Of a DNA stretch of 50,640 nucleotides, positions 8,501 through 16,952 are shown piece after piece. The translations under genes and the position numbers were made by a program. The notes under the pieces are model-generated. The model was given only the letters and a program-made list of their open reading frames with translations, was not told where the DNA came from and did no database searches. Source of the stretch: a bacterium (GTDB lineage Bacteria > Verrucomicrobiota > Kiritimatiellia > CAIKKV01 > CAIYGI01). The stretch spans positions 1 through 50,640 of the forward strand of contig JANYBP010000089.1 in NCBI GenBank assembly GCA_025360745.1. Direction: 5' to 3'. Position 1 is the first letter of the stretch. Each line of letters opens with the position of its first letter.

Positions 8501-9502
8501 ATGAAAGCATACAACGTTTGTGTCGTGGGCATCGGCGCGGTCGGCGCCGAGATGGTGCGGCTGTTGCGCCGGCGTAAATTTCCCGTCAAGTCGCTGACCA
8601 TCCTGGCCCGCAGCGAGCGGACGGAGACGATCGACGGCGAAACCTATCCGGTGAAAGTCGCGGCGCCCGAGGCCTTCGACGGCGTGGACTTCGCGTTTTT
8701 CGCGGGCACCGAGGGCGCCAAGGGCGCCTCGCAGACGCTGGGCTGGGAGGCCGTCAGGCGCGGCGCGGTCGTGATCGATAACGGCGACGATTTCCGCATG
8801 GATCCGCGCGTGCCGCTGGTGATTCCCGAAATCAACCCGGAAGCGCTGCGTGGCCACCAGGGCTTGATCGCCAATCCGAACTGCAGCACGATCATGGCGC
8901 TGCTGCCGCTGGCCCCGCTGCACAAGGCGGCGCGTATTCAGAGGATCGTGGCCGCCACCTACCAGGCGGTCTCGGGCACGGGAGCGCCTGCGATCCGCGA
9001 GTTGGAGGAGCAGGCGCGCGCCTGGGCGGCCGGCCGGCCGGTCGAGCACAAGGTCTATCCGCACCAGATCCTCTTCAATCTGCTGCCGTCCATCGGCAGC
9101 GTGAAGGACGACTCCGGCGAAACCACCGAGGAAATCAAGATGCGCAACGAGACGCGCAAGATCCTGGGCGACGACGCCATCCGCGTCTGCGCCACCTGCG
9201 TGCGAGTGCCGGTCTTCAACGGCCATAGCGAGGCCTTGAATGTCGAGTTCGAACGCCCGCTCGGTCCGGACGAAGCCCGCGCGCTGCTGGCGGGCACGCC
9301 CGGCGTGATCGTCGCGGACGACATGCAGCGCGGCCTCTACCCGATGCCGATGGACTGCTCGGGCAGGTACGAGGTGCTGGTGGGCCGCATCCGGCGCGAC
9401 GCGAGCGTGAAAAACGGGCTGGCGCTTTTTGTGGCCGGCGACAACATCTGGAAGGGCGCGGCGCTGAACGCGGTCCAGATCGCGGAAGTGCTGATAGCAT
9501 AA
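8501..9502 (+). CDS. asd: Aspartate-semialdehyde dehydrogenase
   Basis: A 333-residue enzyme converting aspartyl phosphate to the semialdehyde for Lys, Met, Thr and diaminopimelate synthesis. The Rossmann start VCVVGIGAVGAEMVRLL and the catalytic cysteine in ANPNCSTIMALLPLAPLH are visible. So are the TYQAVSGTGAPAIREL segment and RVPVFNGHSEALNVEF, which carries the catalytic His. Length and motifs fit the family. Probably co-transcribed with the LeuB-like gene 15 bp upstream. The stop is followed almost at once by a long heptamer-built inverted repeat. Confidence 0.93.
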   Translation: MKAYNVCVVGIGAVGAEMVRLLRRRKFPVKSLTILARSERTETIDGETYPVKVAAPEAFDGVDFAFFAGTEGAKGASQTLGWEAVRRGAVVIDNGDDFRMDPRVPLVIPEINPEALRGHQGLIANPNCSTIMALLPLAPLHKAARIQRIVAATYQAVSGTGAPAIRELEEQARAWAAGRPVEHKVYPHQILFNLLPSIGSVKDDSGETTEEIKMRNETRKILGDDAIRVCATCVRVPVFNGHSEALNVEFERPLGPDEARALLAGTPGVIVADDMQRGLYPMPMDCSGRYEVLVGRIRRDASVKNGLALFVAGDNIWKGAALNAVQIAEVLIA

Positions 9503-9515
9503 AGAAGTTGGGGGC

Positions 9516-9612
9516 AGGGTTCAGGGTTCGGGGTTCAGAAAATATTGCCCAAAACGCTGAGCCGCATTCCGAAAAAGATCACCTGAACCCTGAACCCTGA
9601 ACCCTGAACCCT
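9516..9612. repeat. Long inverted repeat built from CTGAACC heptamers
   Basis: The right part (9583-9612) is four tandem copies of CTGAACC plus CT. The left part (9516-9538) is its reverse complement, AGGGTTC-type units. Together they form a 23-bp stem with a single mismatch around a 44-nt loop. It fills the space between asd and the rdgC-like gene. It might act as a terminator or mRNA-stabilising hairpin, but the 7-bp period resembles the short tandem repeats described in cyanobacterial genomes. Confidence 0.85.
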
Positions 9613-9637
9613 CCCCCTTCCTTCCCGGAGCATCACT

Positions 9638-10738
9638 GTGTCATTTGAAACCGGCGGCGTCTCGTTTCGTATCTTCTACCTGACCGAGCCTTTGCCCGGC
9701 AACATCATCGAGCGTTTCGCGGCCCAGGCGGCGCCGCCGATCGATACGCTGGGCCATGGGGAGATCCATGGCTGGGTCAGCGGCCGGCACCTGCTGGATC
9801 GCCAGATCAACGAGAACACGGCGCTCTACGCCGGCTTCCTGCGTGTGACGCTGATGAGCGCGCAGCGCAAGATTCCCGAGGCGCTGCTGCGCGCCGAGTG
9901 TCGCATGGAAGAGCTGGCCCGCCTGCAGGCGGGCGGGCAGGATTCGCTGGACCGTAAGACGCGCACCGAGATTCGCCGCGAGACGGCCGAACGTCTGCTG
10001 CCGCAAATGCCGCCGGAACTCAAGGGTATGACCATGGTGCATCGCCGCGGCGAGCGCTTTCTCTACGCCGAGGCGGTCAACGACAAACAGGTGGACGCCT
10101 TCTCGATCGGCCTGCGCCAGGCGGTCGGGCAGGGACCGATTCCCGCCGATCCTGTGACGGTGGCCGCGCGGCGGCGGCAGATGGACGTGCGCACCCTCAC
10201 GCCGACGAGTTTCTCGCCGGAATGCCACGATGAGGAGTCGGGCGACAGCATCGGCCAGGAATTTCTGACCTGGCTGTGGTACTTCAGCGAGGCCCGCGGC
10301 GGGCTGGCCAAGTTTGGCGACCTCGGCCAGTTCGGCGTTGTCGTGGAGGGTCCGTTGACCTTCGTGCTGGAAGGCAGCGGCGCGCACGAGGCCGTGGTCA
10401 GGCACGGCTGTCCGGAACTGAGTGCCGAAGCCAAGGCGGCGCTGCTGAGCGGCAAGAAACTCAAGCGCGCGCGTCTGACCATGGCGCGGGGCGACGAACA
10501 ATGGCAGGCCACAGTGGATGCCGACACTTTCGCCTTCCGCGGCGTGCGCCTGCCCGAGAAGGACAAACTTGACGCGCTGAGCCGGTTTCAGGAGCGCGTG
10601 CTCGCGCTGGATACATTCCAGGGGGCCTTTTTCGGTTTTTACGACCGCTTCCTGGCCGATCGCACCAACGCCGCCCAATGGGTCAAGGTGCAGCGCGATA
10701 TTCAGCACTGGGTCTCGGAACGCGCCGCCAGACGGTAA
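9638..10738 (+). CDS. RdgC-like recombination-associated protein
   Basis: A 366-residue cytoplasmic protein. Features matching the RdgC family are GWVSGRHLLDR, the LRVTLMSAQRKIPEALLRAECRMEE block, EIRRETAERLLPQMPPEL, EFLTWLWYFSEARGG, and a late GKKLKRARLTMARG. RdgC is a ring-shaped DNA-binding protein that tempers RecA. Start is GTG at 9638 with CGGAG 8 bp upstream; no ATG fits. The gene stands alone behind the heptamer repeat and before the rpmH promoter. The assignment is from motif pattern only, so the exact role is less certain than the family. Confidence 0.65.
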   Translation: MSFETGGVSFRIFYLTEPLPGNIIERFAAQAAPPIDTLGHGEIHGWVSGRHLLDRQINENTALYAGFLRVTLMSAQRKIPEALLRAECRMEELARLQAGGQDSLDRKTRTEIRRETAERLLPQMPPELKGMTMVHRRGERFLYAEAVNDKQVDAFSIGLRQAVGQGPIPADPVTVAARRRQMDVRTLTPTSFSPECHDEESGDSIGQEFLTWLWYFSEARGGLAKFGDLGQFGVVVEGPLTFVLEGSGAHEAVVRHGCPELSAEAKAALLSGKKLKRARLTMARGDEQWQATVDADTFAFRGVRLPEKDKLDALSRFQERVLALDTFQGAFFGFYDRFLADRTNAAQWVKVQRDIQHWVSERAARR

Positions 10739-10786
10739 CCGAGCGTCTGGTCGCGGCGTTTACAGTTCTCCAGCAGCATGTAGATT

Positions 10787-10835
10787 CTGACCTTCCGACT
10801 TCTGACCTCCGGACTCGGGCTTCCCACCTCCGCCT
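10787..10835. repeat. Degenerate heptamer tandem repeat, seven units
   Basis: The sequence divides into 7-bp units: CTGACCT, TCCGACT, TCTGACC, TCCGGAC, TCGGGCT, TCCCACC, TCCGCCT. The pattern is a pyrimidine-rich TCYGACY motif. It lies between the rdgC-like stop and the rpmH promoter. A short relative on the opposite strand follows the lytic transglycosylase gene near 50.15 kb. Confidence 0.7.
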
Positions 10836-10854
10836 TTTCGCCCGGTTTTGCGCC

Positions 10855-10882
10855 TTGACAGGCGGTTTGGCGATGGTATGAT
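10855..10882 (+). promoter_or_regulatory. Strong sigma70-like promoter of the rpmH operon
   Basis: A consensus TTGACA (10855-10860) is separated by 16 bp from TATGAT (10877-10882). The ribosome-binding site AGGAGAG follows at 10894-10900, ahead of the rpmH ATG. The promoter probably drives rpmH-rnpA-yidD-yidC-plsY. Confidence 0.85.
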
Positions 10883-10909
10883 TCACCCCCTTTAGGAGAG
10901 TGAAGCACT

Positions 10910-11044
10910 ATGAAGATGATGTATCAGCCGTCGCGCAAGAAACGGGCGCGCAAACATGGATTTATGGCGCGCATGGCGACGCACAACGGGCGCAAGGTGC
11001 TGTCCGCGCGACGCCGGAAGGGACGCGAACGCCTGACGGTGTAA
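10910..11044 (+). CDS. rpmH: 50S ribosomal protein L34 (bL34)
   Basis: A 44-residue, highly basic ribosomal protein. The sequence [18 protein letters not shown], followed by [18 protein letters not shown], is the unmistakable bL34 pattern. It sits between a consensus promoter and rnpA as in most bacteria. A good AGGAGAG lies 9 bp upstream. dnaA, the usual divergent neighbour, is not present; the gene to the left encodes an RdgC-like protein. Confidence 0.97.
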   Translation: MKMMYQPSRKKRARKHGFMARMATHNGRKVLSARRRKGRERLTV

Positions 11045-11067
11045 AGGGCGCAAGCCCAACTGGAGCC

Positions 11068-11472
11068 GTGGCGGAAGACGCGGAGCAGGTCGGCCGCGAC
11101 CGGACGCCGGATTTGGGTTTGAGCCGCGCGCAGCGGATACGATTCGGCGCGCTTTTTCAAGATGCCTATGCGCAGGGCCGTGCGACGCGCGGGCGTTTAA
11201 TGGTGCTTTATCCCCGCAGTGGACCGGGCGCCGCCTTGCGTCTGGGCGTGGTGGCCAGCCGTAAAGTCGGCGGAGCCGTGGCCCGCGCCCGCGCCAAGCG
11301 GCGGCTGCGCGCCGCCTGGCGCCTGAACCGCGCACACTTTCACGGCGCGGCCGATTTGATCCTCGTGGCGCGGCGTGACTTACTGTCCGCTCCCTGGCCC
11401 GAGGTGGTGGATGAAATGCGGCGCCTGGGTCGGCGCGCGGGGCTGGTGGCGCGGGAAGGCGGCGAGCGGTGA
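11068..11472 (+). CDS. rnpA: Ribonuclease P protein component
   Basis: Basic protein of about 134 residues that supports the catalytic RNase P RNA in tRNA 5' processing. Core motifs are [40 protein letters not shown] and [12 protein letters not shown] (the RNR motif), with a C-terminal LILVARRDL. No ATG precedes the core. GTG at 11068 is chosen; TTG codons at 11113 and 11119 would also give family-length proteins, and the frame stays open upstream across rpmH. It overlaps yidD by 4 bp (GTGA). Confidence 0.9.
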   Translation: MAEDAEQVGRDRTPDLGLSRAQRIRFGALFQDAYAQGRATRGRLMVLYPRSGPGAALRLGVVASRKVGGAVARARAKRRLRAAWRLNRAHFHGAADLILVARRDLLSAPWPEVVDEMRRLGRRAGLVAREGGER

Positions 11473-11711
11473 TTGCCGGACTGTTACGGGCGGTAATCCG
11501 TCTCTACCAGCTTTCGCTGGCGCCGTTGCTGGGGCCTTGCTGCCGTTTCGAACCGTCGTGCTCGCATTATACGATGGAGGCCATACGAACACACGGCGCG
11601 CCGCGGGGCGTATGGCTGGGGCTGAAACGGATTGTCCGTTGTCACCCGTTTCACGCCGGCGGCTGGGACCCCGTGCCGCCGCGCGCAAGTAAAGCCAGGG
11701 CGTCAGGCTGA
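11469..11711 (+). CDS. yidD: Membrane protein insertion efficiency factor YidD
   Basis: An 80-residue protein with the family block [19 protein letters not shown]-type start, the conserved [19 protein letters not shown] and [23 protein letters not shown]. It assists YidC/Sec insertion of inner-membrane proteins. It starts with GTG inside the rnpA stop (GTGA overlap), and its tail runs into a short heptamer repeat before yidC. Confidence 0.95.
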   Translation: MIAGLLRAVIRLYQLSLAPLLGPCCRFEPSCSHYTMEAIRTHGAPRGVWLGLKRIVRCHPFHAGGWDPVPPRASKARASG

Positions 11712-11728
11712 AGGCTGTTAAACCGTAG
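11701..11728. repeat. Short heptamer repeat, CTGAAGG/CTGTTAA type
   Basis: Units CGTCAGG, CTGAAGG, CTGTTAA, ACCGTAG run from the last codons of yidD into the yidD-yidC gap. The core AGGCTGAAGGCTGTTA recurs exactly at 31345-31360 and inverted at 31446-31461. Confidence 0.6.
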
Positions 11729-11750
11729 GACAGACGAAGGAATCGCTGTT

Positions 11751-13595
11751 ATGAAACGCTGGCCCGCATTCGACACGATCATCGTGATTTTACTCGTAGC
11801 CGCATTGCCGGCCTGGTGGCTGATTTCTCAGAAATATTTCCCGCCGGCGCCGGCGATCATTCCCCTTCCTGCGATTGCGGCGACCACCAATGCCCCGGCC
11901 GTGACCACGGCGGGCGGAGCGGAGGCCTCGTCTGCCGCCGCGACCGGCACAACGCTGGAAGCCCGCGCGGAAGCGCCCGTGCTGTCGGCGCCGACCAACG
12001 CCGCGCCGGCGGATGTCCCGCCCGCGCTTCCAGAGGAAGAAAGGGTTGTGCTGACCAATGGAATGTTGCGGGTGGAGTTGACTTCGCACGGCGGCGGCAT
12101 CTGTTCGGCCGAACTGGCGCGCTATCCGGCCGCCAACCAGCGCGACAGCGCGCCGGTGAGTTTCAATTTCCGCGCCTGGCCGTCCATGAGTTACGACAAG
12201 CTGCCGGGCTTCGACGCGCAGAGCGCCTTCCGTATTGTCGTGGCGCCCGGCGGACGCAAGGCGACGCTGGAAGCCTCCTCCGGCGGTGTGCGGCTGGTTC
12301 GCGAAGTTGTCGTGCCGGAGCAGGGTTATCAGTTGCAGGTGACCGACAGTTTCGAAAATCGTGGCGCGACGGCGGTGACGCTGCCGGCCGCCGGTTTGCG
12401 CGTGGGGACGATGGGGCGCATTGCGGGCGAGACCGAAATCAGCGGTTTTACGCATCTGGGCATCGACAGCCTGAATTCCGTGGGCGGTGAAAAGACGCGC
12501 CATTGGGGGTCGGGTGGAACATTCGGCGGGACGCCGGCGCTCTCGGATTGCTTTCAGGAACCGGCGCTGCGCGGTGGCGGTTGCGCGATGGGCAAGCCCG
12601 CTCCCACCCGCCAGATGCCGCTGTCCGTCAGTGAGCGCGTCAATCAGGATCTCGACTGGGTGGCGGTTAAGAACAAATTCTTCGTGCAAATCGTCAAGCC
12701 CCTCGATCCCTGCGTTGGCGTGGACCTGCGCGCCACGCGCACGGTCGCGCCGGGCGAGCAGCCCGGAAATCCCGCCTCATGGGCGAAGGCGGCGCTGCTG
12801 CACGACGTTTCGGCGGCCCTGCGTTTTCCCGCGCTGACGCTCAAGCCGGGCGAGACGGCGCAGCGTCCATGCCAGTACTACGTCGGACCCAAGGACTATT
12901 CCGCGATGCGGAACATGGGCGTTCACATGGACGACATCATGGAGTTCGGCTGGTTCAAGCCGGTCTGCATCGCGCTGCTCTGGCTGCTCAAGCACATGGT
13001 GGCGGTGATTCCGAGCTACGGCCTGGCAATCATCCTGGTGACGCTGCTCGTGCGCGGCATCTTCTGGCCGCTGACGCACAAGGGCACCGAGAGCATGAAG
13101 CGCATGCAGGCGCTGCAGCCCGAGATCAAGGCGTTGAAGGAGAAGTTCCGGGACAAGCCGCAGAAAATTCAACAGGCGACGATGGAGCTTTATAAAAAGA
13201 ACAAGGTCAACCCGATGAGCGGTTGTCTGCCGATTATGATCCAGATCCCGGTGTTCATCGCGCTCTATAACGTGCTGCGCAGCGCCGTGGAATTGCGCCA
13301 TGCGCACTTCCTCTGGATCCACGATCTGAGCGAGGCGGAGAATCTGTTTCCCGGCCTGCTGCCGGTCGTGAGCGGCGTCAACTTCTTACCGCTGATCATG
13401 ACGGCGCTTTCGGTTTGGCAGACCAAGATCACGCCCTCGACCGGCGATCCCGCACAGCAGCGTATGATGGTCTTTATGCCGGTGATCATGCTGGTCTTTT
13501 TCTACAGCATGCCTTCGGCCCTGGTGCTCTATTGGACGGCCAACCAGGCCGCCATGATCGTTCAGATGCTATGGCATCTGCGCCACGCGAAATGA
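11751..13595 (+). CDS. yidC: Membrane protein insertase YidC/Oxa1
   Basis: A 614-residue inner-membrane insertase with Gram-negative architecture. It has an N-terminal membrane helix (residues about 8-26) and an Ala/Thr/Pro-rich linker to about 90. A periplasmic P1 beta-domain runs to about 370. The conserved Oxa1 core follows (YGLAIILVTLLVRGIFWPLT, NPMSGCLPIMIQIPVFIALYNVL, and a late SALVLYWTANQ). The large P1 domain argues for an outer-membrane-bearing cell. Seven bases separate it from plsY. Confidence 0.96.
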   Translation: MKRWPAFDTIIVILLVAALPAWWLISQKYFPPAPAIIPLPAIAATTNAPAVTTAGGAEASSAAATGTTLEARAEAPVLSAPTNAAPADVPPALPEEERVVLTNGMLRVELTSHGGGICSAELARYPAANQRDSAPVSFNFRAWPSMSYDKLPGFDAQSAFRIVVAPGGRKATLEASSGGVRLVREVVVPEQGYQLQVTDSFENRGATAVTLPAAGLRVGTMGRIAGETEISGFTHLGIDSLNSVGGEKTRHWGSGGTFGGTPALSDCFQEPALRGGGCAMGKPAPTRQMPLSVSERVNQDLDWVAVKNKFFVQIVKPLDPCVGVDLRATRTVAPGEQPGNPASWAKAALLHDVSAALRFPALTLKPGETAQRPCQYYVGPKDYSAMRNMGVHMDDIMEFGWFKPVCIALLWLLKHMVAVIPSYGLAIILVTLLVRGIFWPLTHKGTESMKRMQALQPEIKALKEKFRDKPQKIQQATMELYKKNKVNPMSGCLPIMIQIPVFIALYNVLRSAVELRHAHFLWIHDLSEAENLFPGLLPVVSGVNFLPLIMTALSVWQTKITPSTGDPAQQRMMVFMPVIMLVFFYSMPSALVLYWTANQAAMIVQMLWHLRHAK

Positions 13596-13602
13596 GGCAA
13601 AG

Positions 13603-14247
13603 ATGGCCGGTCAGGCGGTTTGTTCGAACATCTTCCCGCCGGTGTTTCTGCTGGCCGTGGCGGCCTACCTGCTGGGCTCGATTCCCAACGCCTTCCTGAT
13701 CGCGCGCCTCAAGGGCGTGGACATTCGTAAGGTCGGCAGCGGCAACGTCGGCGCCACCAACGTGTTCCGCGCGGTGGGCAAGGGCTGGGGCGTGCTGACC
13801 TTTGCGCTCGATGCGCTCAAGGGCTTTGTTCCCGTCATGTTCTTTCCGCGCCTCTGCTTTGCGCCCGCGGGGTGGGATCCGGATGCTTTGGCGGTGCTCT
13901 TCACGGTGCTGGCGGTGGCGGGGCACAACTGGCCGGTCTGGCTGCGCTTCAAGGGCGGCAAGGGTGTGGCGACCAGCGTCGGCGCCCTGCTGGGACTGGC
14001 CCCGGCGGCGGTCGCGGTTGGCGCGCTGGTGTGGGCGGCGCTGTTCGCCGTGAGCCGGATCGTTTCGCTGGGATCGGTGGCGGCGGCGCTGGCCGTGCCG
14101 CTCTTTCAATGGTGGCGGGCGGGCTGGCGTCCAGGCGCGCTGACGGTGGCGCTGTCGGCGATCGGCATCCTGATCGTGGTACGCCACCGCGCAAACCTGC
14201 GCCGCCTGCTGGCCGGGACGGAATCCCGGCTGGGCGCGAGGCAATAG
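13603..14247 (+). CDS. plsY: Acyl-phosphate glycerol-3-phosphate acyltransferase
   Basis: A 214-residue multi-pass membrane enzyme that transfers an acyl group from acyl phosphate to glycerol-3-phosphate, the first step of phospholipid synthesis. The three PlsY motifs are present: GSIPNAFLIARL, then KVGSGNVGATNVFRAVGKG, and FKGGKGVATSVG, preceded by GHNWPVWLRF. It closes the rpmH-rnpA-yidD-yidC block. Confidence 0.95.
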   Translation: MAGQAVCSNIFPPVFLLAVAAYLLGSIPNAFLIARLKGVDIRKVGSGNVGATNVFRAVGKGWGVLTFALDALKGFVPVMFFPRLCFAPAGWDPDALAVLFTVLAVAGHNWPVWLRFKGGKGVATSVGALLGLAPAAVAVGALVWAALFAVSRIVSLGSVAAALAVPLFQWWRAGWRPGALTVALSAIGILIVVRHRANLRRLLAGTESRLGARQ

Positions 14248-14280
14248 CGGCTTCCCGATTCGGGCCGTACACGATATGAT

Positions 14281-16242
14281 ATGCCCATGACTTTACGGAT
14301 CATCGGAAGTCAGCCTCTGGAACGGGACGAGCAGGGGTTGCTCAAGTCGCGCATTGCCACGCTGTTTCTGCGCGGCCCGGCCCTGGTTACCCTGCCGGGC
14401 ATTCACGCTTTCCAGCGCATGTGGTATATCGAGAGTCTCAACGCCGATCGGGCGCTGGCCGGGCAACCGCCGCTGACGGAGGACGAACAGGCGGAGATTC
14501 ATCGCGATGCCGTGGATCTGATCATGGAGGCCCGGACGATCCTGATCCGTCCCGATCCGGACGCGATGGCGCTGGCTTTCCAGGCGGACGAACTGCTGCA
14601 GGAGATCGTCTCCAAGGCCCGCATACGTTTCCTGCATGTTCGAAACGAGGCGATTCGCCAGGCGCTGCGGGCGCGGGGCGAATGCTGGCGCATGAGCGCC
14701 ATGCCCCGGTCGCCGGCCGAACTGAACGCCATGATCAACGCCGCGCGCATGAGCATCGGCGGCGCGACGGTCTATTATTACAACAAACTGGCGGGCACGC
14801 GCTGGCTCACCTGCGGCGAGTTTGCGGCCCTCGATGCGCTGCCGGCCGGCAGGTTGCGGGCGCAGATACGCGAGATTCAGGAGTATGCGGCCCGGCGCAA
14901 CCGGATCGGGCACCCGGAAGTCGCTTTTTTCCTCGGCGCGCCGGCCTTTGGCGCCGCCGATGTGGCGGGCTTGGACCTGGTAATGCTCGACGACGCGGCG
15001 CTGCGGGCGGCCTATCGGGAATTGCGGGACAAGTTTTGCCTGGCTGTGCCCGCGGAGTTTCGCGAGGACGGGGTGGATAATCTGGCGTGGCGCAACCGCA
15101 TGGCGGCGATTTTGCTCACCCGCGGCGACGAGACGGTGGACGAAGAGCTGCTGCATGGCCTGAGCCGCGAATTTTACATGCAGATCGAGTGGCTGCCCGG
15201 CGGACGCATCGAGGACGGCGAACTGATGTTCGATCCCGTCTTCGACGAATTGGATCGCAATCCCGGCGACCGCGAACTACAGGCGCTCTGCGATACGCGC
15301 ACCAAGGGCTTTATCTTCAATTACATACGCGAATTCGGCGACATCGAGCACGTCAACATCGGACGCGTCTCCAACATGATGACCCAGCACCTCGACGCGC
15401 CCGGGCGCCGCAACAACTACCTGGCGGAAGTCAAGCGGCGCGGCGCCGAGAAACCGACGGTGCGTATTGCCCGCATGCAGAAGTGGGGTATTCATGAGCA
15501 CCTGGAGGAGAACAAGGATTTGCTGGCGGCGATTCTGGAGACGGAGGAATACACCGACTACGTGCTGGACCGGCGCCTGGGTTGCCGCCAGCTCGGCATG
15601 AGCCTGCCTTCCCGCCTGATCACGCAGCGGATCACGGAACGCTACCATGGATCGAGACAGGATTGCCTGGGGCGGATGCTCTGGATGACCTATTTCGAGC
15701 GCGACTACATTGATGGTATTGCGAGCGACAAAATTCCCCTGACGCGTTTTCGCGACGCCCGCTTCGCGTTGCCGCTGGCGGCGCTGCTGGGCGAGGCCGC
15801 GGCCGCGAATCTGATTGTGGGCCGCATGGATGCCGACGAGAATGTGCTCTTCGACCGCGGCGACGAAATTGTGGTGCTCGATCGCTACGACCTGCCGGCG
15901 GAGATCGTGGTGTCCGACCAGACCGGGACCTTCATCAACTTCCGCGCGCCACTGGAGCAGTCCGCGGCGGCCTATGCCCAGCCGGTGAACCGGCGCGCGG
16001 CTTTTACGCCCGATCCCAGGGCTTTTGCCGAGGCCTATCTGGGAGCCTTGCGGGCGCGTCTGGAAAAGACGCAGGCGGAATACCGCAAACGGCGGCGGGC
16101 CTTCGATTCGCTTTTCAAGCACCGCCGGCGGGATGAACAGGGGAGTTTTTCGTACCGCTGGGAAAAGGTCTTGGAGCGCCTCGATCATGCCGACGCCGCG
16201 GCGCTGGCGGAACGGATTCGCGGGCAGATGGTGGTGCGATGA
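14281..16242 (+). CDS. Unrecognised 653-residue protein
   Basis: A large soluble protein, rich in Arg, Ala and Leu, with no signal peptide and no membrane segment. I do not recognise the family. Visible landmarks are a middle segment GFIFNYIREFGDIEHVNIGRVSNM and a conserved-looking DYVLDRRLGCRQLGMSLP. The C-terminal strand-rich stretch VLFDRGDEIVVLDRYDLPAEIVVSDQTG precedes a basic, probably helical tail from about residue 585. Two start codons (14281 and 14287) are possible. A histidine phosphatase gene begins 19 bp after the stop, so the two are probably co-expressed and may act on the same substrate. Confidence 0.75.
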   Translation: MPMTLRIIGSQPLERDEQGLLKSRIATLFLRGPALVTLPGIHAFQRMWYIESLNADRALAGQPPLTEDEQAEIHRDAVDLIMEARTILIRPDPDAMALAFQADELLQEIVSKARIRFLHVRNEAIRQALRARGECWRMSAMPRSPAELNAMINAARMSIGGATVYYYNKLAGTRWLTCGEFAALDALPAGRLRAQIREIQEYAARRNRIGHPEVAFFLGAPAFGAADVAGLDLVMLDDAALRAAYRELRDKFCLAVPAEFREDGVDNLAWRNRMAAILLTRGDETVDEELLHGLSREFYMQIEWLPGGRIEDGELMFDPVFDELDRNPGDRELQALCDTRTKGFIFNYIREFGDIEHVNIGRVSNMMTQHLDAPGRRNNYLAEVKRRGAEKPTVRIARMQKWGIHEHLEENKDLLAAILETEEYTDYVLDRRLGCRQLGMSLPSRLITQRITERYHGSRQDCLGRMLWMTYFERDYIDGIASDKIPLTRFRDARFALPLAALLGEAAAANLIVGRMDADENVLFDRGDEIVVLDRYDLPAEIVVSDQTGTFINFRAPLEQSAAAYAQPVNRRAAFTPDPRAFAEAYLGALRARLEKTQAEYRKRRRAFDSLFKHRRRDEQGSFSYRWEKVLERLDHADAAALAERIRGQMVVR

Positions 16243-16261
16243 GGTCACGCTGGAGAAGCCC

Positions 16262-16933
16262 ATGGAATTGCTCTTGATCCGCCATGGCCGCAAGGCCGGC
16301 GATGCTTATCGGTGTCCGGCGCGGCCCGTGCGGGGCTTTCTCTCGGAGGATGCGGGCCTGCCCCAGGCGCGCGCTTTGGCGGAGGCGCTGCGGGAGGCGC
16401 GTGTGGACGTGGCTTTCAGTTCGCCTTTCGGGCGGGCTCTGCAAACCGCCGAAATGGCGCTGGCGGGTCGCGGGGTGCGAATCGAGGCGCGCGAGTATCT
16501 GCAGGAGTGGGAGCCTTCGCCGGCGTTGCGGACGGGGAATGCGGAGCAGGTCGCGGAACTGATGGCCCGCGATCGCGAGCGCTACGCCGAGCGCACCTGG
16601 AAAACGGAGATGGGCGAGGGCTGTTTCGAGTTTTACGGCCGGGTCATTCCGCCGTTCCTGGACGATCTGGCCGCGCTGGGGATACATGCCCGCATGGGCG
16701 GCTTCGTGCTTGATCCCGCCGCGCGCGACCTGGGCGTGGCGGTTTTCGCCCATGGCGGTTCGCTGGCCGTGCTGCTGGCGCATTTGCTGGGCCTGCCGCC
16801 CTTTCCGCTGGCGCGTTTCGAATTTCTTGAAACGGGCGTGGCGCGGCTGCGTTTCACCGGCCGCCGCGACATCGTCCATCCCGTGCTGGTTCTGCCCGCA
16901 CCGCACGCCACCCCCGCCTCCGGCTGGGTCTGA
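16262..16933 (+). CDS. Histidine phosphatase superfamily protein (phosphoglycerate-mutase fold)
   Basis: A 223-residue protein. The catalytic phosphohistidine motif LLLIRHGRK is at the N-terminus, SSPFGRALQTAEMAL supplies the second Arg, and VAVFAHGGSLAVLLAHLLG the second His. These match broad-specificity phosphatases and SixA/PhoE-type enzymes. The substrate is unknown. The ATG at 16262, preceded by TGGAGAAG, fits the motif; longer in-frame readings lie inside the upstream gene. It is sandwiched between the 653-residue unknown and a prepilin peptidase. Confidence 0.85.
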   Translation: MELLLIRHGRKAGDAYRCPARPVRGFLSEDAGLPQARALAEALREARVDVAFSSPFGRALQTAEMALAGRGVRIEAREYLQEWEPSPALRTGNAEQVAELMARDRERYAERTWKTEMGEGCFEFYGRVIPPFLDDLAALGIHARMGGFVLDPAARDLGVAVFAHGGSLAVLLAHLLGLPPFPLARFEFLETGVARLRFTGRRDIVHPVLVLPAPHATPASGWV

Positions 16934-16952
16934 AACCGAAAGAAGATAAAAC

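Noticed and set aside
9583-9612. CRISPR array
   Set aside because: The units are 7 bp, contiguous and without spacers.
10739-10909. Replication origin or dnaA box cluster at rpmH
   Set aside because: dnaA is absent and no repeated TTATCCACA-type boxes are seen; the repeats are degenerate heptamers.
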